38,022 nucleotides of DNA from Hyphomonas sp. UBA5111 (GTDB lineage: Bacteria; Pseudomonadota; Alphaproteobacteria; Caulobacterales; Hyphomonadaceae): assembly GCA_002414505.1 (NCBI GenBank), contig DHZF01000099.1, positions 1,324-39,345 on the forward strand. Reading direction: 5' to 3'. The position numbers were made by a program, and so were the translations under genes. Below are positions 30,165 to 37,381 of this stretch, in pieces. The notes under the pieces were generated by a model, which was not told the DNA's origin, made no database searches, and saw nothing but the letters and a program-made list of their open reading frames with translations. How positions within the stretch are numbered: the stretch's first letter is position 1; every line of letters starts with the position of its first letter.

Positions 30165-31583
30165 ATGGACTCCTTCCACTCAACCTGGGCGCCGATGCTC
30201 TATCTCGTCGCCGGCATCCTCTTCATTCTCGCCCTTCGCGGCCTCTCCAGCCCGGCCACCAGCCGCGCCGGCAACCGCAACGGCATGATCGGCATGGCCA
30301 TCGCCGTCGGGACCACGCTGGCGCTGGTCTGGTCACAGCTTGACCTGCAGACCTGGGGCCTGATCCTCGGCGGCGTCGCCATTGGCGGCACGATCGGCGC
30401 AATCATCGCCCGCAAGATCCCGATGACGGACATGCCCCAGCTCGTCGCGGCCTTCCACAGTCTCGTCGGCCTCGCCGCCGTGCTCGTGGCGGCTGCTGCG
30501 CTCTACTCACCGATCAGTTTCGGCATTACCGGCATCGAAGGCATCAAGGCGGCGTCTCTGATCGAACTCGGTCTCGGCTCTGCCATTGGCGCGCTGACCT
30601 TTACCGGCTCGCTGATCGCGTTCGCCAAGCTCAATGGCAACATGTCCGGTTCGCCGATCATGCTGCCGGCCCGTCACTTGCTGAACATTGCGCTGGCTGT
30701 CGGCATCGTGGTTCTCATGGTCATCCTGATCCAGTCGAACGGCTCGGCCCAATGGGCCTTCTGGGGCGTCACGGTTCTTGCCCTGATCCTCGGCATCACG
30801 CTGATCATCCCGATTGGTGGCGCGGACATGCCGGTCGTCGTGTCCATGCTGAACTCGTATTCAGGGTGGGCGGCCGCAGCGCTCGGCTTCACGCTCGGTA
30901 ATTTCGCCCTGATCATCACCGGCGCCCTCGTCGGGTCGTCGGGTGCGATCTTGTCCTACATCATGTGCAAAGGCATGAACCGGAGCTTCATCTCGGTCAT
31001 CCTTGGCGGTTTCGGTGGCGACGATGCGGCGGCCGGTGGCGCAGGCGCGGATGCAGACCGTCCGTTCAAGCGCGGCTCAGCCGAAGACGCGGCCTTCATC
31101 ATGAAGAACGCCTCCAAGGTCATCATCGTGCCCGGTTACGGCATGGCCGTGGCTCAGGCCCAGCACGCGCTGAAAGAGATGTGCGACAAGCTGAAGGAAG
31201 AAGGCGTCGAAGTGAAATACGCCATCCACCCTGTTGCGGGCCGGATGCCGGGTCACATGAACGTCCTGCTTGCCGAAGCGCAGGTGCCGTATGATGAAGT
31301 CTTCGAACTGGAAGACATCAACTCGGATTTCCGCAATTCCGAAGTCGCCTTCGTCATCGGCGCGAACGACGTCACCAACCCGGCCGCCAAGACCGACAAG
31401 ACCAGCCCGATCTATGGCATGCCGGTCCTCGACGTCGAGAATGCCGGAACGGTCCTGTTCATCAAACGCTCGATGGGTTCCGGCTATGCCGGCATCCAGA
31501 ACGAACTCTTCTTCCGCGACAACACGATGATGCTGCTCGCGGATGCGAAGAAGATGGTCGAGGATATCGTGAAGAACCTCTAG
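30165..31583 (+). CDS. pntB: NAD(P) transhydrogenase subunit beta (PntB)
   Basis: PntB carries the remaining proton-channel helices and the NADP(H)-binding domain III. The 472-residue protein has about nine membrane segments (1-270), followed by the soluble domain with VIIVPGYGMAVAQAQHALKE, HPVAGRMPGHMNVLLAEA and GANDVTNPAA. The length is normal. A purine-rich GAAGGGGG lies just before the ATG. Its stop is interleaved with that of convergent folK in a CTAG, leaving no intergenic space; a GC-rich stem inside folK (31640-31670) may end its transcript. Confidence 0.96.
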   Translation: MDSFHSTWAPMLYLVAGILFILALRGLSSPATSRAGNRNGMIGMAIAVGTTLALVWSQLDLQTWGLILGGVAIGGTIGAIIARKIPMTDMPQLVAAFHSLVGLAAVLVAAAALYSPISFGITGIEGIKAASLIELGLGSAIGALTFTGSLIAFAKLNGNMSGSPIMLPARHLLNIALAVGIVVLMVILIQSNGSAQWAFWGVTVLALILGITLIIPIGGADMPVVVSMLNSYSGWAAAALGFTLGNFALIITGALVGSSGAILSYIMCKGMNRSFISVILGGFGGDDAAAGGAGADADRPFKRGSAEDAAFIMKNASKVIIVPGYGMAVAQAQHALKEMCDKLKEEGVEVKYAIHPVAGRMPGHMNVLLAEAQVPYDEVFELEDINSDFRNSEVAFVIGANDVTNPAAKTDKTSPIYGMPVLDVENAGTVLFIKRSMGSGYAGIQNELFFRDNTMMLLADAKKMVEDIVKNL

Positions 31584-32104
31584 GCGCTTCGCAGCGACGC
31601 AAACCGACGCGTTGCCGCCTCATCCAATACACAAATCTGATCGGCCGCCTTCTTCTTGAGGGCGGCCGATTTGCTTGTCACGGTGCCATCTTCCAGAGCC
31701 CAGTCCGGCGCAATCTCCGCCAGCGGCTCCAGCACGAACCGGCGCTCCGCCATGCGCGGGTGCGGGATCGCCAGCGTCTCTGTATCCAGCGCCACGCCCT
31801 GCATCAGCAACACATCCACATCCATCTCACGCGGACCCCAGCGCAACCTTTCCTGCCGGCCGAGCTTTGCCTCTACCGACTTGCAGGCATGCAGCAATTG
31901 CAGCGGTCCCAGACTCGTTTCCACGCGTATACAGAGGTTCAGGAAGTCCGGCTGGTCCGCTACACCCCAGGGCGCGCTGCTGTAGAGATTGGAGACCGCC
32001 TCAATCTCAATGCCCGGCATTGCCGCCAGCAGGTCCACCGCCTGTGCCAGCGCCGCCTCGCGGTTGCCGAGATTGGTGCCCAGACCGAGCGCAGCCTCAG
32101 CCAT
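31580..32104 (-). CDS. folK: Hydroxymethyldihydropterin pyrophosphokinase FolK
   Basis: FolK activates 6-hydroxymethyl-7,8-dihydropterin with ATP for folate synthesis. The 174-residue protein has ALGLGTNLGNRE near the start, VSNLYSSAPWG, and the signature RWGPREMDVDVLL with the two Mg-binding aspartates, then IPHPRMAERRFVLEPL. The ATG at 32104 is used: it overlaps the folB stop by 8 nt and the fold starts directly after it; an upstream ATG at 32134 would overlap folB by 38 nt. A Lys-rich C-terminal tail (ALKKKAADQ) is encoded by DNA that also forms a perfect stem usable by the opposing pntB transcript. Confidence 0.93.
   Translation of the reverse strand: MAEAALGLGTNLGNREAALAQAVDLLAAMPGIEIEAVSNLYSSAPWGVADQPDFLNLCIRVETSLGPLQLLHACKSVEAKLGRQERLRWGPREMDVDVLLMQGVALDTETLAIPHPRMAERRFVLEPLAEIAPDWALEDGTVTSKSAALKKKAADQICVLDEAATRRFASLRSA
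31640..31670 (+). terminator. Possible pntB terminator nested in the 3' end of folK
   Basis: ATCGGCCGCC (31640-31649) and GGCGGCCGAT (31661-31670) form a perfect 10-bp GC-rich stem with an 11-nt loop, 57 nt past the pntB stop. Only a weak T run (TTG) follows on the plus strand. The stem lies in the coding sequence of convergent folK, where it encodes an Ala/Asp/Lys-rich stretch. Confidence 0.4.
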
Positions 32105-32462
32105 TGCGGCTGCGTGTGATCGACACGCCGACATGGTCCACCAGATGCCGTATCGGCGCCGACGGCTTGCGGACCGTAACAGTCACTTCCTCGACAATGT
32201 CCCACTTGGCCAGGATCGCATCGGCGATACGTTCGGCAAAGGTTTCAATCAGATTGAACACGGTCTTCCCGGAAAGGTCTTCGGCAAGGTCACAGACTTC
32301 CCCATAATGGACCGTCTCTTCCATCTGGTCGGTTGACGTCGCGGGCTGGCCGAGGCGGCAGTCGATATCGATGAAGAATTTCTGGCCGAGGGATTTCTCC
32401 GCCTTGTGGACCCCGTGAAAACCGTGAAGGCAAAGGTTGGAAACAAAGATGCGGTCGGTCAA
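32097..32462 (-). CDS. folB: Dihydroneopterin aldolase FolB
   Basis: FolB converts dihydroneopterin to hydroxymethyl-dihydropterin and glycolaldehyde, just before FolK. The 121-residue protein has the T-fold motif GFHGVHKAEKSLGQKFFIDI and a DIVEEVTVTVRKPSAPI strand near the end, with normal length. The start is TTG at 32462, overlapping the folP stop (TTGA); no in-frame ATG is available nearby, and translational re-initiation from folP probably drives expression. The operon order folP-folB-folK is common in alphaproteobacteria. Confidence 0.93.
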   Translation of the reverse strand: MTDRIFVSNLCLHGFHGVHKAEKSLGQKFFIDIDCRLGQPATSTDQMEETVHYGEVCDLAEDLSGKTVFNLIETFAERIADAILAKWDIVEEVTVTVRKPSAPIRHLVDHVGVSITRSRNG

Positions 32463-33295
32463 ATGGCGCTCCCAATGGCTTGAAACATGTCGAGCGCCTC
32501 GCGGTGCGCGGCGACGTCATGGACGCGAAGAATGGTTGCGCCCCGGTAGACGCTGTCGAGCCCGGCGGCAAGCGTCCCGACGAGCCGCTCGTCCACAGGC
32601 TTGCCTGTCAGGCGCCCGATAAAGGATTTCCGCGAGACCCCAACCAGGACCGGACAATCGGTATCGACCAGCACATCGAGGTGCGCGAGCACACCGAAAT
32701 TCTGGTCATAGGTCTTGGCAAAGCCGACGCCCGGATCAAGCAGAATATGTGCGCGGGGAATGCCGGCGCGGTCGGCCATGTCGAACGCGCGCCCGAAGAA
32801 CTCCGCCATGTCCTCGCGGAGGTCTATGTCGCCATCCGTTTGGCCGCGATTGTACGTGATGCAGACAAGGCTTTCGGTCTCGGCCACGGCGTCGGCCATG
32901 CCCTCATCCTTGGTCATGCCCCAGACATCATTCACAAGCACCGCGCCCGTCTCGGCAGCGCGCCGGGCGATCTCGGCCTTGTAGGTGTCGATGGAGAGCG
33001 GCAAGGCGTCCGGCCCGGCAAGGCGCGTAATGGGCTCACGCACGCGGGCCCATTCGTCTTCGAGGCTCACCGGATCACCTCCGGGCCGCGTCGACTCGCC
33101 GCCAATGTCGAGAATGTCAGCCCCCTCGTCTTCCATCTGCGCGGCATGTGCGAGCGCGGGCGTCAGAGAGTCATGCGCGCCGCCATCGGAAAAGGAATCG
33201 GGCGTCACATTCAGGATGCCCATGATCAGCGGCCGCCTGACGCCGAGACGCTCCAGCAATCGGTCCCGAACCGCGTTCCGCGCAAGTCTGTCCAT
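32459..33295 (-). CDS. folP: Dihydropteroate synthase FolP
   Basis: FolP joins p-aminobenzoate to hydroxymethyldihydropterin pyrophosphate, the target step of sulfonamides. The 278-residue TIM-barrel protein has GILNVTPDSFSDGG, DIGGESTRPGG, DPGVGFAKTYDQN and the late GVSRKSFIGRLTG and RVHDV motifs. The frame extends to 33319, but ATG 33295 is preferred because GGAGG lies 8 nt upstream. It is the first gene of the folP-folB-folK operon, with four-base overlap to folB. No sulfonamide-resistance insertion is apparent. Confidence 0.96.
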   Translation of the reverse strand: MDRLARNAVRDRLLERLGVRRPLIMGILNVTPDSFSDGGAHDSLTPALAHAAQMEDEGADILDIGGESTRPGGDPVSLEDEWARVREPITRLAGPDALPLSIDTYKAEIARRAAETGAVLVNDVWGMTKDEGMADAVAETESLVCITYNRGQTDGDIDLREDMAEFFGRAFDMADRAGIPRAHILLDPGVGFAKTYDQNFGVLAHLDVLVDTDCPVLVGVSRKSFIGRLTGKPVDERLVGTLAAGLDSVYRGATILRVHDVAAHREALDMFQAIGSAI

Positions 33296-33636
33296 GGGCG
33301 TGTCCTCCCTGCGCCGCACAGGTAGTGCTTCAGGGTGCCGGGAACAACGGTTCGCCTGTCACTATCCCCTGCCGCCTCGCGATTTTGGCCAGGCTTTTCA
33401 ATGTATGACGCGAGCCCGAATCCAACCGGATGGATAGAGCTGTACAGTCAGCCCTGTCGGCACCCTGCGATGAAAGTGCCGACGAAGGTCCGGACCGCGA
33501 AGAGGATTGGCATCTCCTTCTTGGCGCTCCCGGCGGATGGACGGAGTCTCGCGTGCACTCGGGGTCATTCCATTCCATCCAATTCACTAAAAAGGCCCCA
33601 GCGTCCGGAGCTCCGCTCCATCCGCCAGGACCCGAT
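33296..33636. other. Gene-free region with a long imperfect inverted repeat (possible structured RNA)
   Basis: No convincing coding sequence is present between folP and the disordered-protein gene. GGCGGATGGACGGAG (33532-33546) is matched by CTCCGCTCCATCCGCC (33611-33626), an inverted repeat of about 15 bp with one bulged base and a 64-nt internal segment that includes a CATTC/CATTC/CAT run (33566-33578). It is followed within 20 nt by a terminator-quality hairpin. The layout would suit a small structured RNA on the plus strand, but no promoter is obvious and degraded coding sequence is an alternative. Confidence 0.35.
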
Positions 33637-33666
33637 AGAAAACCGGATGGGCGATGCCCGATCCGG
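33637..33666. terminator. Hairpin terminator, usable from both strands
   Basis: CCGGATGGGC (33643-33652), loop GAT, then GCCCGATCCGG (33656-33666) form a stem with one bulge. On the minus strand it follows the stop of the disordered-protein gene by 13 nt and leads into TTTTCTAT. On the plus strand it leads into CTTTTCC, so it could also end a transcript from the gene-free region. Confidence 0.65.
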
Positions 33667-33679
33667 CTTTTCCTGCTGC

Positions 33680-34081
33680 CTAGTCTTTGGTTTCCACGCC
33701 CGGATCGTTCTTCGAATAGGCGTCTTCCAGTTCCTGTGTGTCCGGGGCCGGTTTGAGGGCGCCGGCCTTGGTATCTGCGGCACCTGTGTCGGCATTCAGC
33801 GTCTCGGGGGCATTCGGATGGCGTCCGTCGCGTGGCATCAGGACCGGGTTCTTGCCTTCATCGAGGTGCTGGGCGCGCTCTGCGGCGGTGCCGGGCGCCT
33901 CGGGGCGGTCCTTCTGACCGTCATCGCGCAGGAAGCCATGCTCGCCGTCCTCCGGCTGGTCATCCGTGCTTCGGTAGCCAGCCTGATTCGTGTCTTCGCG
34001 GCCGGGGGTCTCGCCATCGCCTCGCTGCTGGCTGAGGTCATTTTGGCGCTGGGTATCAAGATCTGATTCTTGCTTGTTCAT
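33680..34081 (-). CDS. Disordered acidic protein of unknown function
   Basis: I do not recognise this 133-residue protein. It is almost entirely hydrophilic, rich in Asp, Glu, Gly, Gln, Pro and Arg, without cysteine, signal peptide or membrane segment, and should be intrinsically disordered. It contains short repeated-looking acidic patches (STDDQPEDGEHG, LRDDGQKDRPE, DTQELEDAY). The start ATG at 34081 has a near-perfect AGGAG site 7 nt upstream, and a hairpin terminator follows the stop, so it looks like a real single-gene unit. A long opposite-strand frame over the same DNA lacks such signals. The composition resembles stress-associated hydrophilic proteins, but function is unknown. Confidence 0.65.
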   Translation of the reverse strand: MNKQESDLDTQRQNDLSQQRGDGETPGREDTNQAGYRSTDDQPEDGEHGFLRDDGQKDRPEAPGTAAERAQHLDEGKNPVLMPRDGRHPNAPETLNADTGAADTKAGALKPAPDTQELEDAYSKNDPGVETKD

Positions 34082-34204
34082 GATGGTCTCCTTTCGGAAA
34101 ACCAACGGGCGATAAGCGCGGGATGTTCCCAGGAGACGTCGCAGGCAGGGTTAAATCGGGGTAATCGGACAGGCGCTCGCTTGCGCGTCGCGCATCTCAT
34201 GCCT

Positions 34205-34227
34205 GAAATCGATCCTTGATCGATTTC
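34205..34227. repeat. Perfect 10-bp inverted repeat downstream of tRNA-Lys
   Basis: GAAATCGATC (34205-34214), loop CTT, GATCGATTTC (34218-34227). It lies 27 nt past the 3' end of tRNA-Lys in the direction of transcription. It has no T tract, so it is either a weak terminator or processing hairpin for the tRNA transcript, or a protein-binding site upstream of the disordered-protein gene. Confidence 0.55.
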
Positions 34228-34253
34228 TGCCGTTTCACGTCATCGGAAGGAGA

Positions 34254-34329
34254 TGGTGTGCCCTACAGGGTTCGAACCTGTGACCTACTGATTAAAAGTC
34301 AGTTGCTCTACCAGCTGAGCTAAGGGCAC
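34254..34329 (-). tRNA. trnK: tRNA-Lys (anticodon UUU)
   Basis: The minus strand folds as a full cloverleaf: acceptor GTGCCCT/AGGGCAC, D stem GCTC/GAGC, anticodon stem ACTGA/TCAGT with loop CTTTTAA (anticodon TTT), 5-nt variable loop, and T arm ACAGG-TTCGAAC-CCTGT. The discriminator is A, and the CCA end is encoded (34254-34256). The length is 73 nt plus CCA. A good sigma-70 promoter is placed directly upstream. There is no integrase gene or duplicated 3' end nearby, so it is not acting as an integration site in this window. Confidence 0.97.
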
Positions 34330-34341
34330 GCCGGAACGCGC

Positions 34342-34370
34342 GATTTAGGCGACCAGAACCGAGCGGTCAA
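34342..34370 (-). promoter_or_regulatory. Promoter of tRNA-Lys
   Basis: On the minus strand TTGACC (34365-34370) and TAAATC (34342-34347) are separated by exactly 17 nt, close to the sigma-70 consensus. The mature tRNA 5' end lies 12 nt past the -10 box, giving a very short leader. Confidence 0.65.
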
Positions 34371-34427
34371 CCGCCTCTTGCATTGTATGGCTTGAAGTCG
34401 CCACAATTTTCGCATCACCCTCGCCGC

Positions 34428-35201
34428 ATGAGACGTATATTCCCCCTTTTCCTTACACTTGCAGCAGTTGGCGCGTGCGCCAGCCAGCCTGCTCCCACAA
34501 CCCAACAAACCGAGTCGGATGGCAGCCTGACCGAAAATGTTGGGGACGCCGCCGGCAGCGCCTATACCCAGACACGGAACGGCCTGTCGGATGCAGCCCT
34601 GTCACCGCTGGAAGATTTCAACCTGCGCCGCGAGCCGATTCCGGAAATCCTCGAAGGGGTTCAGAGTCCCTATGACATGCCGGAGAAGATGAATTGCGAT
34701 GAGGTCGAACGCCGCCTGGCAGAACTCGACGCGGTGCTCGGGCCGGACTGGGACACACCGGTACCGGATGAAAGATTGCGGACCGAGAAGCTCGCAGATT
34801 CGGCTGCGGATGCGACCCTCGGCGCCATCGCCTCGGAGGCCCGCGGCCTGATCCCGTTCCGGGGAATTGTGCGCAAGGCTACCGGCGCGGAAAGCCATGA
34901 AAAGAAATACAATCTGGCCTACAAGATTGGCGCCCAGCGGCGCGCCTATCTGAAAGGCATGGGCCTCGCCATGGACTGCCCCCTGCCTGCCCGTCCGGAC
35001 TTCGCCGCAGAGCGCGACCCGACGGCGGTCACCTTCAAGGGCGATGCGCCGACCGTGCAGAATTCAGGCGCCTATGATTCCTACCAGCAGAAGCAGCTGG
35101 AAAATCTTACGCCTGTTGGTCCTTCGGAGCCGACTTCGTCGACGCCCACGGCGTCTGCAGTCGATGACGAAGGGCTTCAAACCGTCCCTCCGCAATACTG
35201 A
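34428..35201 (+). CDS. Lipoprotein of unknown function
   Basis: This 257-residue protein starts [17 protein letters not shown], a lipoprotein signal peptide with lipobox AVGAC (Cys 17). After a Ser/Thr/Gln-rich linker comes a conserved-looking domain (about 55-195) with [21 protein letters not shown], two further cysteine-containing segments and a small glycine/alanine hydrophobic stretch ([20 protein letters not shown]) that could touch membrane. The tail is Pro/Ser/Thr-rich. I believe similar proteins occur in other alphaproteobacteria but cannot name a family. The frame opens at TTG 34383; ATG 34428 is chosen because the signal peptide begins there. No ribosome site is visible. Its 3' end overlaps convergent tgt by 95 nt. 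Confidence 0.75.
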   Translation: MRRIFPLFLTLAAVGACASQPAPTTQQTESDGSLTENVGDAAGSAYTQTRNGLSDAALSPLEDFNLRREPIPEILEGVQSPYDMPEKMNCDEVERRLAELDAVLGPDWDTPVPDERLRTEKLADSAADATLGAIASEARGLIPFRGIVRKATGAESHEKKYNLAYKIGAQRRAYLKGMGLAMDCPLPARPDFAAERDPTAVTFKGDAPTVQNSGAYDSYQQKQLENLTPVGPSEPTSSTPTASAVDDEGLQTVPPQY

Positions 35202-36249
35202 GCCGGATCTCCGCCATCAGGGCCTGGAAGAAGGCCGTGTTGTGCCAGCTGAGCAGCATGGGCCCCAGATATTCGCCCGCCTTGAAGAGGTGGTGATAAT
35301 AGGCGCGTGAATAATCCTGGCTGGCCGGGCAATTCACCGCCTCGTCGAGCGGGGAGGTGTCTTCCGCGAACCGCGCATTCTTGACGTTCACCGGCCCATC
35401 CCACGTCCAGGCCTGTCCATGACGGCCAGACCGCGTGGGCAGGACGCAATCGAACATGTCGATACCGCGCGCGACGCTCTCCACCAGATCGATTGGCTTG
35501 CCGACGCCCATCACATAGCGCGGCAGATGGCCCGGCAGATGCGGCACCGTCATGTCGATGGTGGCGCACATCTGGTCGTGCCCCTCACCCACAGCGAGCC
35601 CGCCGAGCGCGATACCCCCAAAGCCCTGGGAGACGACCCCCTTGGCGGATTTCTCCCGCAGGTCGGCAAAATTGGAACCCTGCACGATGCCGAACAGGGT
35701 CTGGCCCTCTCGGTCACCGAAGGCGTCGAGGCTCCGCTGCCCCCAGTCAAGCGACAGGTCGAGGCTGCGCTCGGCCTCTTCGTGCGAACAGGGATAGTCG
35801 GTGCATTCGTCCAGCTGCATGGAGATGTCGGCGCCCAGCAGGTCAGCCTGGATCTCGATGCTGCGCGCAGGCGTCAGCCGGTGCGTGGAGCCATCGATGT
35901 GGCTCTGGAAGGTTACGCCGTCGGCATCCATCTTGCGCAATTGCGCCAGGGACCAGACCTGGAAACCGCCACTGTCGGTCAGCATCGGGCCGTCCCAGTG
36001 CGCAAAGGCGTGCAGGCCGCCGAGCCGCTTCACGCGCTCTGCGCCGGGCCTCAGCATCAGGTGATAGGTGTTGCCGAGGATGATATCCGCCCCGGCCTCC
36101 TTCACCTGGTCCATATAGAGCGCCTTGACCGTGCCGGCCGTGCCCACAGGCATGAAGGCCGGCGTGCGGATGTCGCCGCGCGGTGTCTTGAGCGTGCCCG
36201 TGCGGGCCTTGCCCTCGGTCGCCTTGATCTCGAATGGAAATGTCGTCAT
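35107..36249 (-). CDS. tgt: Queuine tRNA-guanine transglycosylase with a degenerate zinc site
   Basis: Tgt exchanges guanine 34 of GUN-anticodon tRNAs for preQ1 on the way to queuosine. The 380-residue TIM-barrel protein keeps TDSGGFQ (D92), [14 protein letters not shown] and the nucleophile region [12 protein letters not shown] (D264). The zinc site is altered: C-x-C-x2-C of the Zymomonas enzyme (318/320/323) aligns with V305, C307 and S310, while the fourth ligand H336 remains. So two of four ligands are absent. The zinc site in this family is structural; the remaining fold looks intact, so activity may persist by another stabilising arrangement. The stop lies inside the opposing lipoprotein gene. 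No queA is present in the window. Confidence 0.93.
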   Translation of the reverse strand: MTTFPFEIKATEGKARTGTLKTPRGDIRTPAFMPVGTAGTVKALYMDQVKEAGADIILGNTYHLMLRPGAERVKRLGGLHAFAHWDGPMLTDSGGFQVWSLAQLRKMDADGVTFQSHIDGSTHRLTPARSIEIQADLLGADISMQLDECTDYPCSHEEAERSLDLSLDWGQRSLDAFGDREGQTLFGIVQGSNFADLREKSAKGVVSQGFGGIALGGLAVGEGHDQMCATIDMTVPHLPGHLPRYVMGVGKPIDLVESVARGIDMFDCVLPTRSGRHGQAWTWDGPVNVKNARFAEDTSPLDEAVNCPASQDYSRAYYHHLFKAGEYLGPMLLSWHNTAFFQALMAEIRLSIAEGRFEALRHRLQTPWASTKSAPKDQQA

Positions 36250-36294
36250 GGGCCGAGGCCTATAAAGTCAATGCAGGCCCCTGCCTAGACGGCG

Positions 36295-37287
36295 CTACAG
36301 CCGGTAGATGCGGCGCGCGGTTTCCGTAAACAGCGCGCGTTGCTCGATTTCCGAATATTTCGCCGCAATCTTTTTCAATCCGTTCCACAGGACCGGATAG
36401 CTGATGGACCAGCGATCCACCGGAAAATTGCTCTCGAACATGCAGCGGGCCGCGCCGAAACAGTCGATCATGTGATCGTAATAGCGCTGCTGGGCGAGCA
36501 CGAACTCGTCCGAGGTTGGCGGCGTGTCGCGCTCATGCCACCCCCAGCCATTGTCCGGCATGGCGAGGCCGCCGAGCTTGGCGACGACATTCGGGCAATG
36601 GGAGAGGTCGGCCATGTCGTCCTGCCACTGCTCGAAAATCTCTTCGCGTTTCTCGGCATAAGGCCCGATGCCCAGCGGCGTGCCGAAATGGTCGAGCACC
36701 ATGGTCGTGTTCGGCACCGCCTTCACCAGATCGAGATAGTCGCGGTTCTGATGGTGATAGTGCCAGGTGTCATAGGAGAGGTTGTGCTCGCCGAGCAGCT
36801 GCAGGCCCCGGCGGAAATCTTCATCCGCATAGAGACGCTCGGGCGCGCGGCCCGGAATGCGCAAGGTGGCACCGCTGGTGTCGCGCGACCCGGCATGACG
36901 GATGCCGCGGAACAGGCCCTTGGCGGCGTCCATATGGGCGTCGAGGATTTCCTCCAGGCGCGAACTGCGCAGGTCCGCATGGCCGACAATGCCGGCAATA
37001 TAGGGCCCGCCCTTGGCTTTCATCTCTGCGGCAGCCGCTGCCACGAACTCGGTCTCGCCGACGGGTTTCAGATGGTCCGGCCCATCCTCGCGATAGGCCG
37101 CGCCACACTCCATGAAGACCGTCTGGACCACATTGTGCCCACTGGTCAGATCAGCGAGGAATTCCGGTACATTGTAGTGCATGTCCGTCTGCGGCCAGAG
37201 ATGGTGATGCGGATCAATGATCTCGCGATCCGGATCGACAATCTCTTCCTGAACCTGTGCCAGCCAGTCGCTATTGTTGAATACCAT
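36295..37287 (-). CDS. Amidohydrolase-family protein (COG3618-type, lactonase-like)
   Basis: This 330-residue metal-dependent hydrolase of the amidohydrolase-2 group has the first metal motif in IIDPHHHLWP (H27-H29), a central WHYHHQN segment, VLDHFGTPL and a late MFESNFPVDRW motif. This is the arrangement of 2-pyrone-4,6-dicarboxylate lactonase and L-fuconolactonase relatives. The substrate is unknown and no sugar or aromatic catabolic genes lie nearby. GGAGG lies upstream of the ATG. It is separated from mipZ by a terminator and from tgt by 45 nt on the same strand, and may share a transcript with tgt. Confidence 0.88.
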   Translation of the reverse strand: MVFNNSDWLAQVQEEIVDPDREIIDPHHHLWPQTDMHYNVPEFLADLTSGHNVVQTVFMECGAAYREDGPDHLKPVGETEFVAAAAAEMKAKGGPYIAGIVGHADLRSSRLEEILDAHMDAAKGLFRGIRHAGSRDTSGATLRIPGRAPERLYADEDFRRGLQLLGEHNLSYDTWHYHHQNRDYLDLVKAVPNTTMVLDHFGTPLGIGPYAEKREEIFEQWQDDMADLSHCPNVVAKLGGLAMPDNGWGWHERDTPPTSDEFVLAQQRYYDHMIDCFGAARCMFESNFPVDRWSISYPVLWNGLKKIAAKYSEIEQRALFTETARRIYRL

Positions 37288-37333
37288 CTCCGTGTCCTCC
37301 AGTTTTCGGAGGAGTGTGAGCCTGTGAAACGCG

Positions 37334-37359
37334 AAAGGCCAGCCCTGAGGCCGGCCTTT
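37334..37359 (-). terminator. Terminator after mipZ
   Basis: AAAGGCC (37334-37340) and GGCCTTT (37353-37359) form a 7-bp stem with a 12-nt loop, 22 nt past the mipZ stop. On the minus strand the 3' arm ends in TTT, giving a short U run. It separates mipZ from the amidohydrolase gene. Confidence 0.65.
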
Positions 37360-37381
37360 TATCGGGATATTTTTCGGGAGA

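Noticed and set aside
33330..33587. 85-residue minus-strand frame upstream of folP
   Set aside because: It has a GTG start with no ribosome site, no recognisable domain, and includes the inverted-repeat arm.
33335..34066. 243-residue plus-strand frame across the gene-free region and the disordered-protein gene
   Set aside because: It has no ribosome site and crosses a terminator hairpin; the minus-strand gene has an ideal AGGAG site. Its hydrophobic C-terminal half is the complement of an acidic coding sequence.
34254..34329. tRNA-Lys as an integration site for a mobile element
   Set aside because: There is no integrase, no direct repeat of the tRNA 3' end, and flanking genes are ordinary chromosomal genes.
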